Program-made: the position numbers and the translations under genes | The notes under the pieces: model-generated | Told to the model about the DNA's origin: nothing | The model's input: only the letters and a program-made list of their open reading frames with translations | The model's database searches: none | Assembly: GCF_014529535.1 (NCBI RefSeq) | Contig: NW_023503409.1 | Coordinates: forward strand, 5,084,390-5,148,389 | Direction of reading: 5' to 3' | Source of the DNA: Bradysia coprophila | Lineage: Eukaryota > Arthropoda > Insecta > Diptera > Sciaridae | DNA length: 64,000 bases | In this document: positions 12,907 through 23,550 of the stretch, piece after piece | Numbering within the stretch: position 1 is the first letter of the stretch | Layout: each line of letters starts with the position of its first letter

Positions 12907-15861
12907 ATGTGGAAAATCTCAATTTCATTTTGTATATCGATGTTGTGTGCATCAAGTGCAGCTGTTTTAGCAGAAGATGAATGGTGGGAGAATGGACATT
13001 TCTATCACATTTATGCTCGTTCATTTCAAGACAGTGATAACGATGGGATAGGCGATCTGAATGGAATCACATCACGACTTGCCTACCTCAAGTTCATTGG
13101 CGTTACTGGAGTGTGGCTCAGTCCTATTTTTAAATCTCCAATGGTAGATTTCGGGTACTGTGTAGCAATTGATTATTTCATTTGTACTTGGATGTTGATT
13201 GATAAACTTTCTCTAAAACCAATGATGGAATCCATGTATTTATCAGGTACGACATCTCAGACTTCAAAGTAATTCAACCCGAATATGGGACAATGGAAGA
13301 TTTGGAAGTGTTGATTCACCGATGCAAAGAATTGGACATAAAATTGCTTTTAGATTTTGTTCCGAATCATTGTTCGTCCGAACACGAATGGTTTAAAAAG
13401 GCTATCGATCCGCATGACTCAGACCAAAACAAATACAAAGATTTCTTCATCTGGCACAAAGGGAAATTACTGGAAAATGGTACTCGCGTTCCACCAAACA
13501 ATTGGCTTAGTGTATTCCGTGGCAGTACCTGGGAATGGGTTGAAACCATGCAAGCATACTACTTGCATCAATTTTTAGAGGTGCAACCCGACTTGAATTA
13601 TCGAAATCCGAATGTGGTGGAAGAAATGGCAGACGTGATACGATTTTGGTTACGGAAAGGTGTAAGCGGATTCCGAGTTGATGCAGTCCCCTTTATTTTC
13701 GAAGCTGAACCCGATACTGATGGCAATTATGCGGATGAACCACCAAGTGGAAAATGTCTGGATGATCCATTGGCTCATTGTTATTTGAACAACACTCAAA
13801 CTGAGGATCTTGATGAAACCTACGATGTGATTTATCAATGGCGAAAGATTTTGGAAGAAAAAGAATTTGCTGGTCAGACGAGGTGAGTATGGTTGCCCCG
13901 ATGAGGCCGTACACAAATGACGTCACACCACAAGAGGTGTATATGTATAGAACAACGTGACGGATCTCATGGTGTGGTTGAACTGACTGTGGGTCAAATT
14001 TGATATACTTTGGATACAGGGAGAGAAGAGTGAAATTCGACATGTTTTGTGATTTGGGAGTTGTTGTGGTTTGAAATTTATTGCACAAGAATTTCGTTGA
14101 ACAAATGAGAATCTATCTCTCTCTGTAGAATTTGTCAACTTGAAGTCCTGAGCGACATTCCATAAACAAATTTTGATTTTCAATCGTGGCACCCAAGACT
14201 GCAGGTGCGTAGTGGACTGATTGGAATTGTAATCGGTAGAGGTTGAAATTCTACATGCAATGACACAGAAAATTGGTGCCATTGGTGCAAGACACATCGC
14301 AATTTAAAAATCTCGATTTTTCTAAGATCTGAGTTGAAAATCATGAAAAACACATTTCAATCACAAAAAAAAGGATTTTTGGAAACTGTCTGCACCAGCG
14401 GCTAACAACTGATCAAAGGTACAGCCACTGTGTGGAAAAATGAAACATTGTTGTGGAATCTTGTTCAAGACTTCAAGGTGACCAGTTCTATTCAAAAATA
14501 TGAAACTTTCCCATCTACTCAATTAAAGGCCGTTCAACCACACCCTAAGAACCGCCATGTTTTCCTATACACCTCTTCACCCCTTTGGGCGTGAAATCAT
14601 TTGTGAACGACCCCTTGAAAATACCATTTGTTTAATAAATGGAATCGTGCATAGAATTCTGATGTCAGAAGGATACACAACACTCTCAAACGTCATGAGA
14701 TACTATGGCCAAATTGAAAATGGAGCCGTCGTCGAGGGAAAATATGGTGTTCAAGTTCCATTCAATTTTTTACTTCAAACGAGTACGCAACTAGATACAA
14801 AAGCCAGTGAATATAAGTTCATTATTGACGAATGGATGAGCAGCATGCCGAAGGGAAATAAAATTCAAGCAAATTGGGTTGTAAGTTCATTACATGCACA
14901 AAATATATTACTGAATTGAACCACAAACTTAAGAATCGGCTCATTTCAGTTGGGAAATCATGACAACAAAAGAATCGCCTCAAAGTACCGTCCCAGTCGA
15001 ATTGATCTATTCAACATTTTGTTGAAAACTCTACCTGGTATCACAGTCACATACTATGTAACACAGAACCTTTTCAACTATCAAATGCATTGACAAAATT
15101 TATGATTTATTCAGGGCGAAGAAATTGGAATGACAAACGTATGGATCTCATGGAATGAAACAGTCGATCCACAAGCTTGTCGAACCGACCCAGATCGATA
15201 CGGTGAATGGTCTCGTGATCCAGTTAGATCACCATTCCAATGGGATAGTAGCAAGAATTCTGGGTTCAGTTCAGCTGACAAAACATGGCTTCCCGTTGCC
15301 GACAATTTCACTTATTGCAATGTCCAACAGCAACTCAGAGAGTCGCAAAGTCATTTGAAAGTTTTCAATCGTTTAATGGAGTTGCGAAAACGGCCAACTA
15401 TGAAATACGGTGATCTCGAAATCAAAGCAGTCGACGAGGAGTTGCTTGTATATAAGAGACAAATAACTGATGATCCGGATGCTGATATTGTGATCGTTGT
15501 ACTGAACCTAGAAGGAAATTCTAAAATTATTGATTTGGGTGAACTATTCAATGGTCTTCCTAAGCAAATGAAGGTTGTTGTGACTTCGATTCATTCACCA
15601 TTCGAACCTGGGTAAGATTGATACAGCTGTGTAGCGATCACAATATTTACGATAACTTAATTTAGTATGGATGTGGAAACGAGTGAAGTCGTCATTTCGC
15701 CTGAAGATGGGATTGTACTCGTCGGGAACACACGAAGATATTTCGTACGTCGTACGACAACTCTACCGCCACCCTCTGCATGCTCAAATCGTCTTTCGAC
15801 TAGCCAATGGCTACTAGCTCATCCCCCATCCAGCTGCCCACGTCGTCTTCCTCTTTTATAG
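12907..15861 (+). CDS. Secreted GH13 alpha-glucosidase (maltase), copy A, 6 exons
   Basis: The exons are 12907-13154, 13247-13882, 14655-14880, 14950-15057, 15115-15611 and 15666-15861, all in phase (636 residues). A signal peptide ([22 protein letters not shown]) is followed by the GH13 barrel. The conserved blocks are visible: DFVPNH, QPDLNY, GFRVDAV with the nucleophile Asp, MSEGYTTL with the acid/base Glu, and GNHDNKR with the third Asp. It should release glucose from maltose and sucrose outside the cell, as gut or salivary maltases do. A cluster differing from copy B ([11 protein letters not shown] versus [11 protein letters not shown]) departs from the family consensus. The C-terminus is odd: about 50 bp present in copy B, including its stop, are missing, so the frame runs about 26 codons into former 3' UTR. 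Intron 2 contains half of a MITE. Confidence 0.93.
14016..14126. mobile_element. MITE family B, truncated copy in maltase A intron 2
   Basis: The left arm (ACAGGGAGAGAAGAGTGAAA...) matches the full copy at 19702-19914, but most of the right arm is gone and only the CTCTCTCTGTA end remains. Because the same insertion is present at the same place in both duplicated genes, it predates the duplication. Confidence 0.7.
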
Positions 15862-18624
15862 AGAATTCACGTCAAGATTCACAGGTGAAGTGATTGAGGA
15901 TCAGTGGAAAACATAGTTGCTTTAGATTACTTGTGCACTTAGGAAAAGAAATCATAAAACTAACTGACATATTTCCGGCCACAACCAGATCTACATTTTT
16001 CTCCATTTGGCCAAAAATGAGCCATCATGGCTTCATGGTGAAAAATCGATTTAAAGATTGTCTTGGCCCGAAATATGTCAGTAAGTTTTATGATTGTTTT
16101 TTGCTACCCTGCGGCAAGAAAACGACTCATTACCGTCTCGTTTAAAACTAGCTTTTGCATTTTCTGGCCGCAAGACAACAACATACCGTACTGTTTTACT
16201 GGGAAATTTTTTGTTGAGGCGTGTTTGTTGAGGCGCCTTATAAACAAATCTCCCAGTAAGACTGTTTTGTGCTATTATTGCCTGCCAAAGTTGATCATAA
16301 CACAGCAATTTGCCCCAGCGGAAATGATCAATTACATGGTGGAATGTTGTCGGTTCATTCTTCGTGAGGTTTCTTGTAAAACATGCAATAAACGATACTA
16401 CATTGTAAAGGAGATAACTTTTGTTGTAATTGCAGCCTTTGTCAGCCATGATAACAATAATATTTTGATTTTGATGTGAAAACTTCAATGATAATTTCAA
16501 CTGTTCAGCTATGAATAACTGCCGTTTGCTTGGTTGAGCTTGATTTGAATTCTCATTTTCGTGTTCTCGAATATTTGATAAGTTCCGAAGTCGTTGATGG
16601 TATCTTCTATTTTGCTAAAACACATTAATATTGAGTCTTTACGTCTTTAGTAATAGCATACGTTCTAGGAATGTAGCTAAAGTTCTTTCCTTAGCTGATG
16701 GATTGAATGCCAGTGGACAACTTGAACAACGTGGACAACTGCGATAATGTACCTTCATACGATTCTTGTACCATAAATAACTTATAGCTACACTTTAGAT
16801 GTCCAGCATTATTACTGTCACCAAAAACTGCGGTCAATGAGACGTAAATGACTGTGGTTGTCATATACACGGAACACGGAGTCAGTCAAAGCACCAAGCG
16901 AGGTAATAGAGAAAATAGAGTAGTACTTTAATCTTAGTATGCAAATATCTCCATACCCTTTTTTCTTAATGTCAGTGCAAAATTATCAGTAAGACTGCTA
17001 ATGGTATTATTGGTATAAAAAAACAGCTCTATTTGACGCGGTACAACCTCTATTACCCTGCTAGGTGCTTTGAGTCAGTGCGAAACTAGCTTGATTTCCT
17101 TTATCACATAAATAGCAAAAGTATCCGAACAAAATTCGAAATGTTTATATCCCGAAATAGATATTGACATTTAACGAAATATTTTGCTAATAATTTGAGA
17201 CTTGTTTGGAGCACGTTTCTCTTTTTACTGAATTATAAAGGAAATCACCTTCGAATTGTTTTTTTCTCATGTTGCATTTTACTCAAATAACGTGGCATCT
17301 TGCTAAACGCTTAGTTAACCATAAAGCGATGACGTAGTTTTCTGGTTTATTGTGTCTAAACATTCAGAGTGTGTTAGTTAAAATGAAATTTTTTAACTTG
17401 TAGGCAAAACATTTTTTTCTTTTTCATTTCAGAACAAGATATTGGGACACTAAATGAAGTTTTAATCATTCACTAATACACTCATACAACAGAACAAGAT
17501 TCAAAATTATTCTGTAATTTTTTTTATTACAGAACAAGATATGAATGACATGATATGAATATAAATGCGGTAACCACGCATGGAAAACCAAATAAAAATT
17601 AGAAATCCTCGGATTATAATTCTTGTTTTTATTGTATTCTTGTATACATAAGCACATTCGTTTAATAACGCATTTAGTAGACCAGTACAGTAAGCTACTA
17701 GTGGTGGACTACGCTTGAAAGTCGACGAAATGGAATGGTAAATATTCGAACATGATGATGCAGAGTGTGTGTGTCGATGATAGCGGTGAGGTTGCACATC
17801 GTCTTGTCCATCGTCTTGTCTACTTATTAACTTAGAGTCGAGCTTACCGTATGTTGAGTTGAGGGTAATAGAAATTGGTGCAGTGTGTTTTGTGTTTAAT
17901 ATTTCCGTTACAATTGCTTATATTCGCATAATTTGAAATACATCTTTGACTTGGAGTTTTTCTTTATGTAAGCCGCTTACCTGCTAAGGCCGGGAACAGA
18001 CTAACAATTATAAGTTGTTGAACTGGACAATTATGCTGCGATTTCTATTGTGCACCTATTTTCAACACAGGCTAAACATAATTTCAATTACCCTTCATGA
18101 GAAAGGGAATCAAAATCGTTAAAGATTGACTTACGAACTGACTTTGTTTTGTGTGACTGTGCGACGATTGCATATATGCGGTGTTACAATAGTTCCACTT
18201 TTTGCCTTTTACGAACAAAGCTGGAACTAAAAGAGTGGTACTATTGTAACGCTGGTTACACGGTTAATGATTTTATTTATATGAATCAGCACAAATAACG
18301 ATTCATATAGCATAACTCCAGAGAGGTGATTACAGATGGTGTTGCTTCCTCCTCGCCCTGCATAACTCTGCTTTCATTTACCAACTTCCATTTTAAGATC
18401 ACATCTAAATAAAACCCGGGTGTCCTTACTGAGATCGCATACCACAACGGAAATAGCATACAAAGCTCAAAATTACAGCATTAGCACAAATAACCGTTCG
18501 CTTGATTTATTCAGCATTTTGTGACCCAATTTCGAAGAATTCATTCTGTTTTTTTTTGGGAATTATGTTGTTGGTAATAGTTGATTATATCGAATAGGTT
18601 GGTGTCAGTGATAACTGTTTCGGA
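15862..18624. other. Intergenic between the two maltases
   Basis: No gene is seen, although open frames of up to 140 codons exist around 16063-16500; these lie in sequence duplicated at about 21300-21600, where the frames are not maintained. About 230 bp (15893-16125) are private to unit 1. MITE family A copy 2 is at 16887-17072. A short inverted pair (TGTTACAATAGTTCCAC near 18183 and its partner near 18235) lies upstream of maltase B. Confidence 0.6.
16887..17072. mobile_element. MITE family A, copy 2 (186 bp, 7-bp TSD)
   Basis: It begins CAAAGCACC and ends CCCTGCTAGGTGCTTTG, with the direct repeat AGTCAGT at 16880-16886 and 17073-17079. The empty site is visible in the first duplication unit near 11227-11240 (GGAGTCAGTGCAAAAC), where the motif occurs once and the element is absent. 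The insertion therefore happened after the segmental duplication. Confidence 0.9.
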
Positions 18625-21147
18625 ATGTGGAAAATCTCAATTTCGTTTTGTATATCGATGTTGTGTGCATCAAGTGCAGCTGTTTTAGCAGAAGATGAAT
18701 GGTGGGAGAATGGACATTTCTATCACATTTATGTTCGTTCATTTCAAGACAGTGATAACGATGGGATAGGCGATCTGAATGGAATCACATCACGACTTGC
18801 CTACCTCAAGTTCATTGGCGTTACTGGAGTGTGGCTCAGTCCTATTTTTAAATCGCCAATGGTAGATTTCGGGTACTGTGTAGCAATTGATTATTTCATT
18901 TGTACTTGGATGTTGATTGATAAACTTTCTCTATAACCAATGAATGGAATCTATGTATTTATCAGGTACGACATCTCAGACTTTAAAGTAATTCAACCCG
19001 AATACGGGACAATGGAAGATTTCGGAGGGCTCATTGACCGATGCAAAGAATTGGACATAAAATTGCTTTTAGATTTTGTTCCGAATCATTGTTCGTCCGA
19101 ACACGAATGGTTTAAAAAGGCTATCGATCCGCATGACTCAGACCACAACAAATACAAAGATTTCTTCATCTGGCACAAAGGGAAATTACTGGAAAATGGT
19201 ACTCGCGTTCCACCAAACAATTGGCTCAGTGTATTCCGTGGCAGTGCCTGGGAATGGGTTGAAACCATGCAAGCATACTACTTGCATCAATTTTTAGAGG
19301 TGCAACCCGACTTGAATTATCGAAATCCGAATGTGGTGGAAGAAATGGCAGACGTGATACGATTTTGGTTACGGAAAGGTGTAAGCGGATTCCGAGTTGA
19401 TGCAGTCCCCTTTATTTTCGAAGCTGAACCCGATACCGATGGAAATTATGCGGATGAACCACCAAGTGGAAAATGTCTGGATGATCCGTTGGTTTTTTTT
19501 TATTTAAACCACACACAAACTGAGGATCTTGATGAAACCTACGATGTGATTTATCAATGGCGAAAGATTTTGGAAGAAAAAGAATTTGCTGGTCAGACGA
19601 GGTGAGTATGGTTGCCCCGATGAGGCCGTACACAAATGACGTCACACCACAAGAGTGGTGTGGTTGAACTGACTGTGGGTCAAATTTGATATACTTTGGA
19701 TACAGGGAGAGAAGAGTGAAATTCGACATGTTTTCTGATTTGGGAGTTGTTGTGGTTCGAAATCGATTCCACAAGAATTTCGTTGAACAAATGAGAATCT
19801 AGCTAGCAACAAGAATGAATTACTAAAATGAAAAATCTAGATTTTGTGTGAAATCATTGCAACAACAACTCCCAAACCAGAAAACATGTCAGATTTCACT
19901 TTTCTCTCTCTGTAGAATTTGTCTTCGATACACCTCTTCACCCCTTTGGGCGTGAAGTCATTCGTGAATGACCCCTTGAAAATACCATTTGTTTAATTAA
20001 TGGAATCGTGCATAGAATTCTGATGTCAGAAGGATACACAACCCTCTCAAACGTCATGAGATACTATGGCCAAATTGAAAATGGAGCCGTCGTCGAGGGA
20101 AAATATGGTGTTCAAGTTCCATTAAATTTTTTACTTCAAATGAGTACGCAACTAGATACAAAAGCCAGTGAATATAAGTCCATTATTGACGAATGGATAA
20201 GCAGCATGCCGAAGGGAAATAAAATTCAAGCAAATTGGGTTGTAAGTTCATTAAATGCACAAAATATTTTACTGAATTGAACCACAAACTTAAGAATCGG
20301 CTCATTTCAGTTGGGAAATCATGACAACAAAAGAATCGCCTCAAAGTACCGTCCCAGTCGAATTGATCTATTCAACATTTTGTTGAAAACTCTACCCGGT
20401 ATCACAGTCACATACTATGTAACACAGAACCTTTTCAACTATAAAATGCATTGACAAAATTTATGATTTATTCAGGGCGAAGAAATTGGAATGACAGACG
20501 TATGGATCTCATGGAATGAAACAGTCGATCCACGAGCTTGTCGAACCGACCCAGATCGATACGGCGAATGGTCTCGTGATCCAGTTAGATCACCATTCCA
20601 ATGGGATAGTAGCAAGAATTCTGGGTTCAGTTCAGCTGACAAAACATGGCTTCCCGTTGCCGACAATTTCACTGATTGCAATGTCCAACAGCAACTCAGA
20701 GAGTCGCAAAGTCATTTGAAAGTTTTCAATCGTTTAATGGAGTTGCGAAAACAGCCAACTATGAAATACGGTGATCTCGAAATCAAAGCAGTCGACGAGG
20801 AGTTGCTTGTATATAAGAGACAAATGACTGATGATCCGGATGCTGATATTGTGATTGTTGTACTGAACCTAGAAAGAAATTCTAAAATTATTGATTTGGG
20901 TGAACTATTCAATGGTCTTCCTAAGCAAATGAAGGTTGTTGTGACTTCGATTCATTCACCATTCGAACCTGGGTAAGATTGATACAGCTGTGTAGCGATC
21001 ACAATATTTACGATAACTTAATTTAGTATGGATGTGGAAACGAGTGAAGTCGTCATTTCGCCTGAAGATGGGATTGTACTCGTCGGGAACACACGAAGAT
21101 ATTTCGTACGTCGTACGACAATGTTGCCGCCACAACGAGGAACATAA
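18625..21147 (+). CDS. Secreted GH13 alpha-glucosidase (maltase), copy B, 6 exons
   Basis: The exons are 18625-18872, 18966-19601, 20016-20241, 20311-20418, 20476-20972 and 21027-21147 (611 residues). Exons 1-5 have exactly the same lengths as in copy A. The signal peptide is unchanged and the catalytic blocks [15 protein letters not shown] and GNHDNKR are intact. The C-terminus ([11 protein letters not shown]) probably represents the ancestral end, since insect maltases are usually about 570-620 residues. It keeps the family-like [11 protein letters not shown]. Local differences from copy A include VFFYLNH for AHCYLNN. Its upstream region lacks the TATA box seen before copy A, so the two copies may be expressed differently. 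Confidence 0.93.
19702..19914. mobile_element. MITE family B, full copy in maltase B intron 2
   Basis: It is a 213-bp foldback. The left end is CAGGGAGAGAAGAGTGAAAT and the right end is ATTTCACTTTTCTCTCTCTG, flanked by TA on both sides as in Tc1/mariner-type insertions. The arms pair over roughly 55-70 bp. A related copy is at 28648-28893 in the first integrin gene. Confidence 0.8.
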
Positions 21148-21900
21148 AAATCTTGCATTTGGTAAGAAAATTCTACTCACACATTGCATGCTCAAATCGT
21201 CGATCGATTAGCCAATGGCTAGTAGCTAATACACCATCCATTTGCCCACGTCATCTTCCCTTTATACAGAAAATTCACGCCAAGACTCACAGGAAAAAGA
21301 AAACGACTCATTACCGTCTCGTTTAAAACGAGTTTTTCGCATTTTCTGGCCGCACGGCAGGAAAATACCGTAATTGCCTGTCTTGCTGGGAAATTTTTTG
21401 TTGAGGTGTGTGGGATGCATTCCTGGCCTTCGGATCGACATACCGCACGCCTCAACAACAAATCTCCCAGTAAGACTGTTTTGTGCTATTATTGCCTGCC
21501 TTATGCCAAAGTTGATCATAACATAGCAATTTGCCCCAGTGGAAATGATCCATTACATGGTGGAATGTTGTCGGTACATTCTTCGTGAAGTTTCATGTGA
21601 AACATGCAAAAAACGAGACTACATTCGGAAACAATTTTGTGATGCTGGGAAACTCTTTCGTGCGTTTTTGTGCAGCTTACTTACGTACCTTTTTTCGACG
21701 AGTGTTGCTGCATAGCTCGCAAGGCTTGTCGAAGAAACAATTTTCACATTGGTAATTAGCGATGGGTGCAATCCCACGTTTGAAAAAATTAAAATTGAAC
21801 TTTCGAAGATTGTTCTGTTCAGTAAATGGATAATATAAATAAACTGGATAATGAACGTGTTAAATCTGCATTTATAAAGACGACCAGTTCAAAAGAATTT

Positions 21901-22010
21901 GTGTACCTGTTTTGGACGATTGATTTTAGGCAATTTCGCGGATTGTAGGCCGAACGAAGTGAGGCTTACAAGCGAAAGTGCCTTAAATCAACCGTCCCAA
22001 ACAGGTGCAC
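21901..22010. repeat. 110-bp inverted repeat
   Basis: The left arm GTGTACCTGTTTTGGACG (then GATTGATTTTAGGCA) is mirrored by TGCCTTAAATCAACCGTC followed by CCAAACAGGTGCAC. Arms of about 33 bp surround a GC-richer core. A 62-codon open frame through it is a by-product of the symmetric sequence. Confidence 0.65.
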
Positions 22011-22583
22011 ATGTAAGTTTTCATGCAGAGGGCCGGAAACCCGAGAAAATTCGAAAAATGGCCCGCATTTTCGGCCCCGAAGCATGAACAATACTATTAA
22101 TGTTTGGCTCTTTTTCGGAATTATTTTACGTAAAACTTTCTTTACACCATATACATAAAGAGTGAGGGGTGTCACTATTTACCATGTGACTATGAACAAG
22201 TCTCTCATTCCATCGCAAGAAAACAATGAGAAATACAATTACAGCTAAATTAGCATGAAAAACAGAAAAAAATATTTTTGACCAATTTTTTAGCCACTTT
22301 TGACTGTTCCTGGCCTAGACATGGCACATTTGTCACATTTCTTGGATGGAAATACTTTTTATGAGTGCCACAACAAAATTACCAATCAAATGTGGAAATG
22401 TGAAAAAATGTGATCATACCAGACGCAACGCCCTCTGATATCATTTCTTATAATTATACTTATCATATGAATATTATACGAATTATTGATGGTACAACGA
22501 ACGGATTTTATTTATATTTTATAGCTGAAAGTGAGAAACGTGTTAATGTGCAAAATGTGTAAAATCTGAATTCGTTCGCTGTA

Positions 22584-22647
22584 TGATTGGTCTAAGATTG
22601 CAGAAAGACCATCGACTCACGATCCAGAGGCCCCAGGTTCAAGTCCT
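22584..22647 (+). repeat. tRNA-like sequence, possible SINE head
   Basis: The stretch contains an A-box-like TGGTCTAAGATTG and a B-box match GGTTCAAGTCC (22637-22647) at tRNA-like spacing. I could not fold it into a convincing tRNA with a clear acceptor stem, so a degenerate tRNA or a tRNA-derived SINE is more likely than a functional tRNA gene. Confidence 0.3.
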
Positions 22648-23085
22648 GAAGGAGTCAGTTATTAATTTGAAATATTTGTTCTATACGGTCAAATAAAAAA
22701 CCCTGTGCAAAGTGTCAATGTAAATGCAATGATTCAGTACATTTCATATTTTTAAAATTGACAATTTGTCAACGAAACTCAAGTTAAGTTTACACTTTTT
22801 GTAAGTTTCGTTTATTTCATTCGTTCTATATTCATTCCGCATAGTATTTCATGACATGACACTATCTTTGCGTTTTTTCCATTCCCCGTGTACACGTGGA
22901 ACACGATGTGGAGCAAATAAAACTGTAGAATGGAAACCTGCATGTAAATGGACTTGCGTTACATTTCCATCTTATTCCTAAAACCTAGAACAAAATTTCA
23001 AATTCTGATTCAAAATAACTCGAATTATTTTTATTTGATCACTCTGCCTCTGTCATTGATAATTACAAAATAATTTAACAATTTA

Positions 23086-23433
23086 TTAGCCCCTTCTTAA
23101 ATATTTCAAACGATTGCCATGTATTTTCTTGAAGTTTAGTTTTGCATTTTGATAATCATTACCGCCGAAGCAATTTCCATCGCAATTACAGCCGAATATA
23201 TTACATGGGCCGACTCCACAATAAACGCCACCATGTTTCTTTCCATCATTACAAATCCTTCCGTGGCACATGATTATATCTCTATATGTATCCCATTCGA
23301 ACGCTCCATCTATGCTATAGCAATCGTCGTCTTTACTTAGTCCAAATACAATGTGTGTAGCGTAACAACATAAGGAATGGACACCTACCGTCCCGTAAAA
23401 CAATGCAAATATAGTGCACAGAATCAACTTCAT
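23086..23433 (-). CDS. Diedel-like secreted cysteine-rich cytokine
   Basis: A single exon of 115 residues starts with a signal peptide (MKLILCTIFALFYGTVGVHS). The mature part has ten cysteines in the same order as Drosophila Diedel, and the signature GVYCGVGPCNIFGCNCDG corresponds to GAYCGQGSCNIFGCNCDG as I recall the fly protein; length is also about 115. Diedel is a secreted immune-modulating protein that restrains IMD signalling in flies, and relatives occur in some insect DNA viruses. A TATA-like TATATAAAA (23542-23550) lies about 110 bp upstream. No truncation is visible. Assignment is by recalled similarity, not by a search. Confidence 0.88.
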   Translation of the reverse strand: MKLILCTIFALFYGTVGVHSLCCYATHIVFGLSKDDDCYSIDGAFEWDTYRDIIMCHGRICNDGKKHGGVYCGVGPCNIFGCNCDGNCFGGNDYQNAKLNFKKIHGNRLKYLRRG

Positions 23434-23470
23434 GATTCACGTGATTTCGATATTGCAACGAAAATGCAAC

Positions 23471-23482
23471 GGGTAATTCCCC
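23471..23482 (-). promoter_or_regulatory. kappaB-like site upstream of Diedel-like gene
   Basis: Read on the gene's strand the sequence is GGGGAATTACCC, close to Rel/NF-kappaB site consensus. It lies about 40 bp before the start codon and downstream of the TATA-like motif, so it would be in the leader; its function is unproven. Confidence 0.35.
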
Positions 23483-23541
23483 TGCAAACTGAAAGTAAAT
23501 CCAGAATTAAATGAAAATGGTCTCGTCGAGAACTCTCATTT

Positions 23542-23550
23542 TATATAAAA
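23542..23550 (-). promoter_or_regulatory. TATA-like box of Diedel-like gene
   Basis: The symmetric TTTTATATAAAA segment lies 109-117 bp upstream of the start codon. Confidence 0.45.

Larger units (their letters stand above)
10996..21640. repeat. Tandem segmental duplication, two ~5 kb units
   Basis: Unit 1 runs about 10996-16741 and unit 2 about 16742-21640. The units share upstream sequence (for example the stretch at 11160-11350 recurs at 16830-17200), all six maltase exons with identical lengths for exons 1-5, intron sequence, and downstream sequence (16200-16420 recurs at 21385-21605). Coding exons are nearly identical while the flanks carry several indels and private MITE insertions, so the duplication is fairly recent but not polymorphic-level young. 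Exact borders are approximate. Confidence 0.88.
21148..23085. other. Intergenic, repeats and tRNA-like fragment
   Basis: The first 500 bp is the downstream part of duplication unit 2 and contains an inverted pair around CTTGCTGGGAAATTTTTTG and CAAATCTCCCAGTAAG. A 110-bp inverted repeat lies at 21901-22010 and a tRNA-like sequence at about 22584-22647. No gene is seen. Confidence 0.6.

Noticed and set aside
13693-14297. Minus-strand frames of 120-130 codons over maltase exon 2 and intron 2
   Set aside because: They are antisense to a well-supported coding exon and run into MITE sequence.
16063-16500. Two opposed open frames of about 140 codons downstream of maltase A
   Set aside because: The same DNA in the second duplication unit (about 21300-21600) does not keep either frame, so they are chance frames.
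22584-22647. Functional tRNA gene
   Set aside because: A- and B-box-like motifs are present, but no complete cloverleaf with a clear anticodon could be drawn.
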